Part shown: in pieces, positions 24,141-32,382 of the stretch
Layout of the letters: each line of letters begins with the position of its first letter
How positions within the stretch are numbered: the first letter of the stretch is position 1
Origin: Tunturiibacter empetritectus
GTDB taxonomy: Bacteria > Acidobacteriota > Terriglobia > Terriglobales > Acidobacteriaceae
Assembly: GCF_014201375.1 (NCBI RefSeq)
Contig: NZ_JACHDZ010000008.1
Coordinates: forward strand, 62,001-126,000
Direction: 5' to 3'
Length of the DNA stretch: 64,000 nt
Notes under the pieces: generated by a model
What the model was told of the DNA's origin: nothing
Database searches by the model: none
What the model saw: only the letters and a program-made list of their open reading frames with translations
Made by a program: the position numbers and the translations under genes

Positions 24141-25457
24141 ATGTCTGTAACGCTAGTAGATGATGCCGCAATTACGAAGACTGCCACGCGCAACATCAGG
24201 AAAACTGTGTTGTCGAATGGCCTGTTGGTACTGACCGAGAGCATGCCGCACGTTCGGAGCGTCTCGATGGGGGCGTGGGTGGGCTCTGGTTCGCGGGACG
24301 AGACGGCTGGGGTGAACGGGGTCTCGCACTTCGTGGAGCATATGGTGTTCAAGGGTACGACCTCGCGGTCGGCGCAGCAGATTGCCCGGGAGGTGGATAC
24401 GATCGGGGGCAATCTGGACGCGTTTACCGGGAAGGAGACGGTCTGCTTCAACATCAAGGTGCTGGATGAGAATGTGGCGCCGGCGCTGGATGTGCTGTCG
24501 GACCTGGTGCTGCACCCGACGTTTGCTCCTGAGGATGTGGAGCGCGAGAAGGGCGTGATTCTGGAAGAGATCAAGATGGACGAGGATAACCCCGACTATC
24601 TGGTGCATGAGGTGTGGACACAGAACTTTTGGAAGGGCGACGCGCTGGGCAGGCCGATTCTGGGGACGGCGAAGACGGTTTCGAGCTTCGATCAGCAGAC
24701 GCTGCTGAACTTTTATGCGGGGCAGTTCACTCCGCGGAATATGGTGTTTTCGGCGGCGGGAAACCTGGAGCATGATGCGTTTGTGGCCCAGGTGGAGCGG
24801 GAGTTCGGCTCACTGGCGGCCAGCGGGGACAGCGTTCCTGAGAAGGTGGCGGCGCCGAGGGCTACTCCGCACATTACGCTGAAGAGGAAGAAGTCGCTGG
24901 AGCAGGTGCAGCTTTGTCTTGGGATGCCGGCGCCTCCGGTGAACGATTCTCGGCGGTATGTGGTGTACCTGATGAACACGATGCTGGGCGGCGGGATGAG
25001 CTCGCGGCTGTTCCAGACGATTCGCGAGGATCGGGGGCTGGCGTATTCGATCTACTCGGAGATGAACCCGTTCCGGGATACTGGCTCGCTGTGCGTGTAT
25101 GCGGGGACCTCGGTGGACAAGACGGAGGAGGTGTTGCAGCTTACCCTGCAGGAGTTGCGGCGTCTGAAGGAAGAGACGGTCAGCGAGGTGGAGTTGAAGC
25201 GGGCCAAGGACCAGCTGAAGAGCAATATGGTGATTGGGCTGGAGAGCTCGGGCAGCAGGATGGCGAATCTGGCGCGGCAGCAGATGTACTTTGGGCGGTT
25301 TTCCGGCGTGGATGAGATTATGCACGAGATCGAAGCGGTATCGACGACCGACGTGCAGGAGTTGGCGCAGGAGCTGTTCAGGCCGGAGACGATGGCGTTG
25401 ACGCTGCTGGGAAATCTTGGCACGATGAAGATCGAGCGGGAAGATTTGGCCTGCTAG
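24141..25457 (+). CDS. M16 family zinc metalloprotease
   Basis: A 438-residue pitrilysin-type (M16B) protease. The inverted zinc motif HFVEH is at residues 63-67, followed by the third ligand region EREKGVILEEIKMDEDNP (split at ~135-150), where a Glu completes the site. FNIKVLDEN and YAGTSVDKTEE are family features. The second half carries the usual inactive repeat of the fold with the substrate-binding region RGLAYSIYSEM. No signal peptide is evident, so it is probably cytoplasmic and degrades peptides. It stands ahead of the pilin-lolA pair; the 65-base gap leaves co-transcription open. Confidence 0.92.
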   Translation: MSVTLVDDAAITKTATRNIRKTVLSNGLLVLTESMPHVRSVSMGAWVGSGSRDETAGVNGVSHFVEHMVFKGTTSRSAQQIAREVDTIGGNLDAFTGKETVCFNIKVLDENVAPALDVLSDLVLHPTFAPEDVEREKGVILEEIKMDEDNPDYLVHEVWTQNFWKGDALGRPILGTAKTVSSFDQQTLLNFYAGQFTPRNMVFSAAGNLEHDAFVAQVEREFGSLAASGDSVPEKVAAPRATPHITLKRKKSLEQVQLCLGMPAPPVNDSRRYVVYLMNTMLGGGMSSRLFQTIREDRGLAYSIYSEMNPFRDTGSLCVYAGTSVDKTEEVLQLTLQELRRLKEETVSEVELKRAKDQLKSNMVIGLESSGSRMANLARQQMYFGRFSGVDEIMHEIEAVSTTDVQELAQELFRPETMALTLLGNLGTMKIEREDLAC

Positions 25458-25522
25458 GTCTCGCTGCTGATAGAGTTTGTTCGGTGGTAGAGATACAGAA
25501 TTGCCGAGGATTGATAAAGACA

Positions 25523-26050
25523 ATGAATTTACGGGACCGATTGCGCGCAGGGCTTGAGGGACGACCGAACGAAGACGGATTTACGCTGATCGAGCTGCTG
25601 ATCGTGATGTCGGTGATGCTGATCCTGATGACGCTTGCAGTGCCACAGCTGTTGAAGCTGAGGAAGCAGGCGCAGGAGACCTCGGCGGTGCAGTCTTTGA
25701 GGACGATCGGGCAAGCAGAGTTGCAGTATAACTCGGCTTATCCGGCGAATGGATTCTCGTGCTCGCTGGCTACGCTGGGTGGGGATCCGAAGTCGGGCGC
25801 GCCTACGTCACAGTCGGCGCAGCTGATTACGCCGGATCTGGCGAGCGGGCAGAAGGCCGGGTATACGTTTGCCATCACCAATTGCACGAAGGTGACGGTG
25901 AACAATCAGGATATGTATACCTCGTTTGAGATTACGGCGGTTCCGAACTCGATTGGGAAGACCGGCGACCGCGGCTTCTGTACGGATGAGAACAATACGA
26001 TCCGCTATGACCCGGCGGGTGGAACCAACTGCACACAGCCCATTCAGTAA
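25523..26050 (+). CDS. Type IV pilin-like / pseudopilin protein
   Basis: About 175 residues from the ATG at 25523 (a GTG at 25484 is possible but lacks a ribosome site). Residues ~20-45 are a type III (prepilin) signal: a charged leader, then the cleavage site G-FTLIELL with the conserved Glu at +5 and a hydrophobic helix to about residue 40. The globular part has four Cys that could form disulfides. It is likely a minor pilin or pseudopilin processed by PilD, but no pilus assembly gene is in the window. Its stop overlaps the lolA start (TAATG). Confidence 0.85.
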   Translation: MNLRDRLRAGLEGRPNEDGFTLIELLIVMSVMLILMTLAVPQLLKLRKQAQETSAVQSLRTIGQAELQYNSAYPANGFSCSLATLGGDPKSGAPTSQSAQLITPDLASGQKAGYTFAITNCTKVTVNNQDMYTSFEITAVPNSIGKTGDRGFCTDENNTIRYDPAGGTNCTQPIQ

Positions 26051-26685
26051 TGTTGGCGAGGGCTCTGCTGTTCGCGTCGTTTTGCTGCGCTCCGCTGCTG
26101 GTTGCGCAGGAGAACGACGCGTTGGTGCGTAAGGTGGATGACCATTACAACCATCTCAGTTCCCTGCGGGCTCATTACACGGAGAGCTATGCGGGGATGG
26201 GGATGAACCGCACGGAAGAGGGCACGCTGCTGCTGAGGAAGCCGGGGCGGATGCGGTGGAGCTATGCTGCTCCGGTGGGCAAGGTGTTTGTGCTGGATGG
26301 GAAGTTTGCTTGGTTCTACACGCCGGGCGATGCGCAGGCTACACGGGTGCCGGCGAAGCAGTTGGATGATCTGCGGTCGCCGTTGCGGTTTTTGCTGGGG
26401 CATACACAGTTGAAGAAAGAGCTCGATGGCCTGGCTGTGGTGGCGGATGGGAGCGGGTTCCGGATCTCGGGTGTGCCGAAGGGGATGGCGCAGAGGGTGA
26501 AGCTGCTGTCTCTTTGGGTGACTGCGGGCGGGGCGATTGAGCGGATGAAGCTGGAAGAGGTGGATGGGGCGGTGACGGAGTTCGCGTTTACCGGGATGCA
26601 GGAGAATGTTCCGGTGAAGGATGCGGACTTTGCGTTTGTTCCACCAGATGGGGTGAGTGTGGTGGAGGGGTTGCCGCCGATCTAG
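26050..26685 (+). CDS. lolA: LolA-type outer-membrane lipoprotein carrier
   Basis: A 211-residue periplasmic protein. It begins with a signal peptide (ALLFASFCCAPLLVAQ) and matches the LolA fold: YTESYAGMGMNRTEEGTLLLRKPGRMRWSY (~37-67, over two motifs), VFVLDGKFAWFYTPGDAQ and SPLRFLLG. LolA carries lipoproteins from LolCDE to the outer membrane. The ATG overlaps the preceding pilin stop by one base. No lolB or lolCDE is in the window. Confidence 0.88.
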   Translation: MLARALLFASFCCAPLLVAQENDALVRKVDDHYNHLSSLRAHYTESYAGMGMNRTEEGTLLLRKPGRMRWSYAAPVGKVFVLDGKFAWFYTPGDAQATRVPAKQLDDLRSPLRFLLGHTQLKKELDGLAVVADGSGFRISGVPKGMAQRVKLLSLWVTAGGAIERMKLEEVDGAVTEFAFTGMQENVPVKDADFAFVPPDGVSVVEGLPPI

Positions 26686-26954
26686 TTATGGTGGGGATGT
26701 CCTGCCGGACGGGCCTCCTACGCGGAGTGCGGTCACTTCGTGACCTGTATACCCCTTCGGTCGGCGCTCCCGTTGGTCGCGACTTGAGATTCGCGCGGAA
26801 TCAAAAAAGCAGATTAAAACCAGATGTAAATCGAGTTAGCGAAGCGGGATAAGACGAGTTTCGCTGAGCAGACGGTAGTAAAATCATGACAACCTTCAAG
26901 TCGAATTTGTCGTGGAACGCGCGTGCGAGATGCGCAGAAAAGTAGAGATAGATT
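26686..26954. other. Intergenic region with an R1 repeat
   Basis: No gene seen. It holds one R1 repeat at 26696-26783; the remainder must contain the promoter of the HAD phosphatase gene. Confidence 0.5.
26696..26783 (+). repeat. R1 intergenic repeat, single copy
   Basis: Begins GATGTCCTGCCGGACGGGCC and ends CTCCCGTTGGTCGCGA. It matches the minus-strand reading of 22520-22609 closely along its length, including GGTCACTTCGTGACC and GTATACC. Confidence 0.8.
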
Positions 26955-27677
26955 GTGAGCCATGTTGTTTCAGTGAGTCGCCTGAGTACCTCGGAGTTTC
27001 ATTCGGCTGTTGCTTCGCTCTCCCCTTCGGTTGCGGTCTTTGATTGCGACGGGACTCTGTGGTCGGGGGATGCCGGGTCTTCGTTTATGACGTGGACTAT
27101 CGAGACGGGGCTGGTCTCGCGTGAGATGACGGACTGGATCGATTCGCGATATCGCGGGTACCTGAAGGGTGAGGTGTCTGAGGTGGCCATCTGCGGGGAG
27201 ATGGTGCAGATGTACCAGCGGCTGCGCGAAGACGAGATGCGGCGGGCAGCGAAGAACTTCTTTGCCAGCCAGATTGAGCCGAATATCTTTGGCGAGATGA
27301 GGGAGTTGGTGGGGGAACTACGTGCGAAGGGCGTGGAGATCTGGGCGGTGAGCTCGACCAATAACTGGGTCATCGAAGAGGGAGTTAAGCGCTTCGGGAT
27401 TCCGGCGGAGCGAGTGCTGGCGGCGCGCGTTCAGGTGAAGGACGGCGTGGTGACGGACGTGATTGTGGATGTCCCGACGGATGAGGGCAAGGTTGCATCG
27501 CTTAAGCGGGCCGGGGTGACGGCACCGGATGCGGTGTTTGGAAACTCGATCCATGACGCGGCGATGCTGGCGATTGCGAAGCGGGCGTTTCCGGTGAATC
27601 CTAGCGCGGCTTTGGTGGAACGGAGCGCGCAGGAGGGTTGGCCGGTTTACTATCCGGCGACGGTGCGACCGGCCTAA
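26955..27677 (+). CDS. HAD-superfamily (SerB-like) phosphatase
   Basis: A 240-residue HAD-IB hydrolase. Motif I is FDCDGTLW (nucleophile Asp30 and Asp32), motif II is WAVSSTNNW (Ser), motif III uses the Lys in DEGKV, and motif IV is FGNSIHDAAML with a single Asp. The cap is small and helical (YRGYLKGEVSEVAICGEM, ~65-85). Phosphoserine-phosphatase-like enzymes with this architecture include SerB homologues and phosphocholine phosphatases, so the substrate is open. The GTG start at 26955 has a weak ribosome site. Confidence 0.82.
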   Translation: MSHVVSVSRLSTSEFHSAVASLSPSVAVFDCDGTLWSGDAGSSFMTWTIETGLVSREMTDWIDSRYRGYLKGEVSEVAICGEMVQMYQRLREDEMRRAAKNFFASQIEPNIFGEMRELVGELRAKGVEIWAVSSTNNWVIEEGVKRFGIPAERVLAARVQVKDGVVTDVIVDVPTDEGKVASLKRAGVTAPDAVFGNSIHDAAMLAIAKRAFPVNPSAALVERSAQEGWPVYYPATVRPA

Positions 27678-27729
27678 GTAAAGTGAATAGAAGCTTTTAA
27701 GCTGCGGATATCGTCTAATCTGTAGTCAG

Positions 27730-28203
27730 GTGAGAGAGCCGATTCGCAAATTCGAAGAGCATGTTGAGTCCGCAGTGCAGAAACCGCTTCGATTAGTGGT
27801 GGCGGCGTTGATTTTGCGTGGGGATGCGGGTGAAGGCGGGCGGGGGCTGGAGGTGCTGATCTGTCAGCGCAAGCCGGACCAGCCGATGAGCCTGAAGTGG
27901 GAGTTTCCCGGGGGGAAGATCGAGGCTGGTGAGACGTCGGAGGGTGCTCTGGCTCGCGAATTGAATGAGGAGTTGGGGATTACGGCTACCATTGGCCAAC
28001 GGGTGGCTCGGGTGAGGCACAAGTACCGCAATGGCGGAGCGATCGATCTTCAGTTCTTTGTGGTGCGGGAGTTCGATGGTGCGCTGGAGAACCGGATCTT
28101 TAACGACATGCGCTGGACGCCTTTGACGGATCTGCCGGGGTACGATTTTCTGGCTGCTGATCTTGGGTTGATTCGGGATCTGTCTGAAGGCAAGTTGCTG
28201 TAA
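27730..28203 (+). CDS. Nudix hydrolase, MutT-like
   Basis: A 157-residue Nudix protein. The Nudix box is complete: GGKIEAGE then seven residues, then REL-NEE-LGI (~60-85). KWEFPGGK just before it and FVVREFDG after are typical of MutT-type 8-oxo-dGTP diphosphatases, which clean the nucleotide pool. It starts at a GTG at 27730 and follows the HAD phosphatase by 52 bases, so they may be co-transcribed. The exact substrate is not shown. Confidence 0.88.
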   Translation: MREPIRKFEEHVESAVQKPLRLVVAALILRGDAGEGGRGLEVLICQRKPDQPMSLKWEFPGGKIEAGETSEGALARELNEELGITATIGQRVARVRHKYRNGGAIDLQFFVVREFDGALENRIFNDMRWTPLTDLPGYDFLAADLGLIRDLSEGKLL

Positions 28204-28243
28204 GGCGGATTTTGCGTTGAGGCTACTGAATTTGGGCAAAAGC

Positions 28244-28291
28244 AGATTCCTCCCCCTTCGACTACGCTCAGGGTCAGGATGACAGCAAAGA
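28244..28291 (+). repeat. Dispersed intergenic repeat, family R2, copy 2
   Basis: GATTCCTCCCCCTTCGACTA followed by CGCTCAGGGTCAGGATGAC and AGCAAAGAC. It matches 23870-23905 with a short internal insertion and lies just upstream of an R3 copy. Confidence 0.65.
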
Positions 28292-28327
28292 CAAAAGCAC
28301 AGCACAGCAAAGCCAAGAACAAAAGCA

Positions 28328-28384
28328 AATACGGGGGTCTCTCCGCTGCGGCGGCAAAAGCGCCTTCTCCGGTCGAGATGGCGT
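28328..28384 (+). repeat. Dispersed intergenic repeat, family R3, copy 2
   Basis: Shares the ends AATACGGGGGTCTCTCC and GGTCGAGATG with 21391-21458; the middle here is GCGGCGGCAAAAGCGCC instead of the CTGTTCAC hairpin. It sits 33 bases before the NRAMP stop. Confidence 0.65.
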
Positions 28385-28416
28385 AGTTTTTACGGTTGGA
28401 TAAGAAGAAAAACGTC

Positions 28417-29667
28417 CTAGCCATGAAGCGTGTTCCAAACCAGGATGAGTGAGAGCGAGGTGACGATGATGACGGTCGTCCAGGCGATGATGTTGAACCA
28501 GCGCTTGTTGGTGTACTTGCCCATAAGGTCGTGCTTGTTGATCAGATTCAGCATGAAGACCAGGACCAGGGGTAGGAGAACGCCGTTGAGCACCTGAGAG
28601 AGGATGCTGAATTTGACCAGTGGGAAGTTCGGGATCAGGACGATGGCAGCGCCGGCAAAGAGCAGCACGCTGTAGAGCCAGTAGAAGAACTTCGCTTCGC
28701 TGAAGCTCTTGTCCAGACCGCTCTCGAAGCCGAGGCCTTCGCAGACGGTGTAGGCGGTGGAGAGGGGTAGGATGGATGCGGCGAAGAGGGACGCGTTGAA
28801 GAGACCAGCCGCGAAGAGAATGAAGGCGTACTGACTGGCCAGGGGCTTCATCGCTCCGGCGGCGTCGGAGGGGTCGGCGATGTGGCGGATGCCGTGGGTG
28901 TAAAGGGTTGCGGCACAGGCGACGACGATGAACCAGGCGACGATGTCGGTGAAGATGGAGCCGATGATGACATCCAGCCGTGTGGCCTTGTACTGGCGGA
29001 CGCTGACGCCTTTTTCGACGATGGAGGATTGCAGGTAGAACTGCATCCAGGGAGTGATGGTGGTGCCGATGACGGCGACGGTGGTGTAGACGTAGTCCTT
29101 GTTGGACCAGACGTTGCGTGGGGGGAGCTTGACGGTTTCGACGAGGGCGAGGTGCCAGTCCGGGCCGCTGAGCACTCCGGTGATGATATAGGCGATGTAG
29201 AAGACGCTGGCGATGAGGAAGATCTTTTCGACGCTCTTGTAGTCGCCTTTGACGACGAGAATCCAGACGATGAAGGCGCAGACGGGGACGCTGGCGTACT
29301 TGGAGATGTGGAAGAGCTGCATGCTGCCGGCGATGCCGGAGAACTCGGTGATGACGTTGGTGAAGTTCACCACGATGAGCAGGATCATGATGACGAAGGT
29401 GATGCGGAGGCCGAACTCTTCGCGGATGAGGTCGCTGAGGCCTTTGCCGGTGACGACGCCCATGCGGGCGCACATCTCCTGCACGACGATGAGGGCGAGG
29501 GTGATGGGGATCATCGTCCAGAGGAGGGTGTAGCCAAACTGCGCGCCTGCTGCGGAGTAGGTGAGGATGCCGCCGGCGTCGTTGTCCACGTTGGCCGTGA
29601 TGAAGCCGGGGCCGAGCACGGCGAAGATGAGAATGAGTCGGGTTCTCCAGGTGCGCCAGGGGCTCAT
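28417..29667 (-). CDS. NRAMP-family (SLC11-like) divalent cation transporter with altered metal site
   Basis: A 416-residue membrane protein with about eleven hydrophobic helices. It follows the NRAMP layout: helix 1 carries GPGFITANVDNDAGG (D28-G33) where canonical members have DPGN, and helix 6 carries TTITPW (T205-W207) where canonical members have the Met of MPH. Both changes fall on metal-coordinating positions, so Mn/Fe selectivity is doubtful; some related bacterial NRAMP proteins move Mg instead. The ATG at 29667 is 164 bases after the aldo/keto reductase gene. A soluble MgtE-N/CBS protein four genes upstream would fit a Mg-related system. Confidence 0.85.
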   Translation of the reverse strand: MSPWRTWRTRLILIFAVLGPGFITANVDNDAGGILTYSAAGAQFGYTLLWTMIPITLALIVVQEMCARMGVVTGKGLSDLIREEFGLRITFVIMILLIVVNFTNVITEFSGIAGSMQLFHISKYASVPVCAFIVWILVVKGDYKSVEKIFLIASVFYIAYIITGVLSGPDWHLALVETVKLPPRNVWSNKDYVYTTVAVIGTTITPWMQFYLQSSIVEKGVSVRQYKATRLDVIIGSIFTDIVAWFIVVACAATLYTHGIRHIADPSDAAGAMKPLASQYAFILFAAGLFNASLFAASILPLSTAYTVCEGLGFESGLDKSFSEAKFFYWLYSVLLFAGAAIVLIPNFPLVKFSILSQVLNGVLLPLVLVFMLNLINKHDLMGKYTNKRWFNIIAWTTVIIVTSLSLILVWNTLHG

Positions 29668-29831
29668 TACTGATCCTTGTGTGGACAGGTGTGGTGGAGA
29701 TGTGTGCTGTTTTGAGGAACCTATCGGCTCGCCTCTATCAGGTTAGCTCATCTTGATGCCTGGGGTGGGAAGAGGGGGCGATCCTTTTGAGGCGGTATCC
29801 AGGTTGCATCGGCTGGGGCTGCTGATGCTGG

Positions 29832-30815
29832 CTATAGCTGGTTGCGTTCGGTTTGTACGAGGCGGTGGAACTCTCTTGCGGGGGCTTCCAGGGTGGGGTC
29901 TTCGGCTGTCTTCGCGTTGGCTTGAATGTGGAGAGGATTTTTTGAGGAGAAGAGGATGATGCTTTTGGGATTCATGACGAGCGCGGCTTTGAGCATGAGG
30001 TGGGCTAGGTGGTCGGGGTTGCTGAGGTCTGTGTTCGTGGATGCGGACCAACGCTGGCAGAGCTGTTTGTTTTGGGATAGTGTGCGATGCAGCGAACGGA
30101 AGTTTTCGGTAAGGGCGCGGTGATGGATGCGGAAGGGTGATGGCGGGGGGGGCACCGCTTGGGGGTCTACCTCGGGATTTAAGACGGACCACTCGTACTG
30201 CAGGGTGCGGCAGTAGGCGGGATGTTCGGCGAGGAGGGAGGGGATCTTGTCGGCGCTGCTACCTATGCCGAAGGAGCCGATGGTTCCTTGCTGCACTTTC
30301 TCTTCGAGAAGGCTTAGGAGGGCTTCGTCCCGTAGGTCGGCGGCTGTTGCTTCGTGAAGCAGCCATAGGTCGATGTGGTCGGTGTGCAGGGCGGCGAGGC
30401 TGCGTTCGAGGGAGGCTTTGGCCTGCTGCGGGGTGAAGGTGGCCCTCTCGCTGGTGCGCGTGGCGGCGCTGGCGGCTTGCGCTAGACGGTGCTTCGCGCT
30501 GGGGACGGCTTTGAGGATGGGTCGGGCTATGTGGCGGGCTAGCGATATCAACGGGGATTTTTTTGCCGGGGGGATACCGTACTTGGTGGTGACGGTGACG
30601 TGGTCGCGGTGGCGCTGTAGGAATTCTCTTAGACAGCCTTCGGCTTCGCCGTAGCCGTACATGGGGGCGACGTCGAAGTGGCGGATGCCTGCGTCGTAGG
30701 CCGATTCGAGGAGGTCGAGGGAGGCGCGGCGGCCCATTGCGCCCATGAGGCTGGAGCAGCCGAAGCCCAGGCGAGTGGTGGTGCAACCGGTGTCTCCGAG
30801 TGCAATCTGCTCCAT
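29832..30815 (-). CDS. Aldo/keto reductase
   Basis: A 327-residue TIM-barrel NADPH oxidoreductase. The ATG at 30815 has GGAG at the right distance. Catalytic tetrad: Asp and Tyr in HFDVAPMYGYGEAE (~45-58), Lys in VTTKYG (~78), and His in DLWLLHEATA (~150). It would reduce a ketone or aldehyde to an alcohol in the cytoplasm. It is 28 bases downstream of the GMC flavoprotein and third in the set after the CgeB-type glycosyltransferase. The C-terminus (FSSKNPLHIQANAK) matches the NADPH-binding end of the family. Substrate unknown. Confidence 0.88.
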   Translation of the reverse strand: MEQIALGDTGCTTTRLGFGCSSLMGAMGRRASLDLLESAYDAGIRHFDVAPMYGYGEAEGCLREFLQRHRDHVTVTTKYGIPPAKKSPLISLARHIARPILKAVPSAKHRLAQAASAATRTSERATFTPQQAKASLERSLAALHTDHIDLWLLHEATAADLRDEALLSLLEEKVQQGTIGSFGIGSSADKIPSLLAEHPAYCRTLQYEWSVLNPEVDPQAVPPPPSPFRIHHRALTENFRSLHRTLSQNKQLCQRWSASTNTDLSNPDHLAHLMLKAALVMNPKSIILFSSKNPLHIQANAKTAEDPTLEAPAREFHRLVQTERNQL

Positions 30816-30843
30816 GGTTCTCCGTTTTGTTTTCCTGAAGAGC

Positions 30844-32382
30844 TTAGCCGAGATGGTCGCTGAGGCGCAGGGCCAGGGCGAGGACGGTGTGGGTGGGGTT
30901 GGAGAAGCCGGAGCTGGGGAAGACTGCTGAGCTGCAGATGTAGGTGTTGGTGAGGCCGTGGAGGCGGAGGTCGGTGTCGACGATGCCGGTGGCATCGGAG
31001 GGGGACATGCGCATGCCGCCCATGTGGTGGTTGCTGTCGTCGCAACGGGCGAGGAAGTTTGGGCTGCCGGAGAGTAGGTCTTCGTTAGGGAGGATGCTGG
31101 CTAGGCCGGCGAGGGCGCGCTGGGCGATGAGGACGTACTGCCGGATGGTGGCCAGTTCCCTCTCGGAGATCTGCCAGTCGAAGCGGATTCGCAGGAGGCC
31201 GAGGGGATCGCGCTGATCGGTGAGGGTGATGCTGCTGCGGGAGGTTGGCTCCTGCTCGCAGTGGACGCGGAGGAAGATGCGGACCTCGGGTGGGCTGTAG
31301 GCGCGGCGCTGGACCTTGTAGCGCCAGCCCTGGTGGACGAGCATGGGGAGATGATTTGCTGTGTGTCGGAGGTTGTCGCGGGTTACTTCGCTGAAGCGTC
31401 CGCGCATGAGGTTGCGGATGGTTGATTTTGCCTGACCGCGGGCTTTGCCGGTGTCCTCGAAGGACATGGTGGAGCCGATGTTGAGGGTGCCGTGGGCGGC
31501 CTGTGCTTGCGGGAGGAGGCGGAGCTTGGGGAGATATTTGAAGCCGTGGGCGAAGATGGGATCGAAGGTGTCATGGAAGCGCTTGGGGTCGAGCGGTTCG
31601 ATGGCGGCGGCGTTGCAGTCGATGTGATCCTGAAAGTGCTGGCCTAGGAGGCCGGAGCGGTTCCAAGGTAGGCCGCCGGGGCGAGCTTGAAGGAAGAAGC
31701 GTGAGCTCTCGATTCCGCCGAGGGCGAAGATGTAGTTGGGCGCACGGAAGATGGCTCCGATGCCGGTGAGGGTGCGGCAACGGAGGCCGGTGGCGGCGGT
31801 GCCCTCGGTGATCAACTCGACTGCGCTGGCGTGAAGCCAGAGGTGGATGTTGGGGTGCTCCCTGAGGGTTTTGTGATGGAGGCGGGCGAAGTTTGGCTCG
31901 GGACACCACCGCGAGAGGTAGGTTTCGAGGTCTTCGAACCGGGTGAAGGGCAGGTTGAGATCTTTCCAGACCTCAGCGTCGCTGCGTTCGACTTTGGCTA
32001 GCCCCTCGAGGGTAAGAGCGCGCTCGTAGAAGGAGGTCAACGTGGACTTTGGGAAGGGCCAGCCGCTTTCGGGGACGCCGGGACGGGGGGTGAAGTCGTG
32101 GGCGTCGAGTTCGAGGATCTGACCTCCCCAGCGGACTGTGGTTCCACCTTTCACGCGAATGCGTCCGGTGTGGATGCCGCGGTGGGGGAGACCGGCGATC
32201 TCGCTGTCGTAGAGGGCCTGCGACGAGTCTTCGCGAGTTGCTCCGCCGCCTTCGAGGAGGAGGACTCTTTTGCCCCTGCGCGCGGATTCTACGGCGAGGG
32301 TGATGCCAGCGGCTCCTGCGCCGACGATGCAGAGGTCCGCGGCGAGGACGGCAGGCGACTCGTGGAGGAGATCGTGAATCAC
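30844..32382 (-). CDS. GMC-family FAD-dependent oxidoreductase
   Basis: A 512-residue flavoprotein. The GTG start at 32382 overlaps the glycosyltransferase stop as GTGA. The FAD-binding motif CIVGAGAAGITLAVESARRG (~18-37) is followed by LLLEGG, then GGTTVRWGG, and the C-terminal HHMGGMRMS with the FAD-contacting SNPTHTVLALALRLSDHL (split at ~495-510). GMC enzymes oxidise primary or secondary alcohols, often sugars or sterols. No twin-Arg signal is seen, so it is probably cytoplasmic. Its coupling to a glycosyltransferase and an aldo/keto reductase suggests a sugar or glycoside substrate, but that is inference. Confidence 0.87.
   Translation of the reverse strand: MIHDLLHESPAVLAADLCIVGAGAAGITLAVESARRGKRVLLLEGGGATREDSSQALYDSEIAGLPHRGIHTGRIRVKGGTTVRWGGQILELDAHDFTPRPGVPESGWPFPKSTLTSFYERALTLEGLAKVERSDAEVWKDLNLPFTRFEDLETYLSRWCPEPNFARLHHKTLREHPNIHLWLHASAVELITEGTAATGLRCRTLTGIGAIFRAPNYIFALGGIESSRFFLQARPGGLPWNRSGLLGQHFQDHIDCNAAAIEPLDPKRFHDTFDPIFAHGFKYLPKLRLLPQAQAAHGTLNIGSTMSFEDTGKARGQAKSTIRNLMRGRFSEVTRDNLRHTANHLPMLVHQGWRYKVQRRAYSPPEVRIFLRVHCEQEPTSRSSITLTDQRDPLGLLRIRFDWQISERELATIRQYVLIAQRALAGLASILPNEDLLSGSPNFLARCDDSNHHMGGMRMSPSDATGIVDTDLRLHGLTNTYICSSAVFPSSGFSNPTHTVLALALRLSDHLG

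Noticed and set aside
29668-29831. Metal riboswitch ahead of the NRAMP gene
   Set aside because: Only a five-pair AACCT/AGGTT stem can be drawn; no known metal-riboswitch core recognised.
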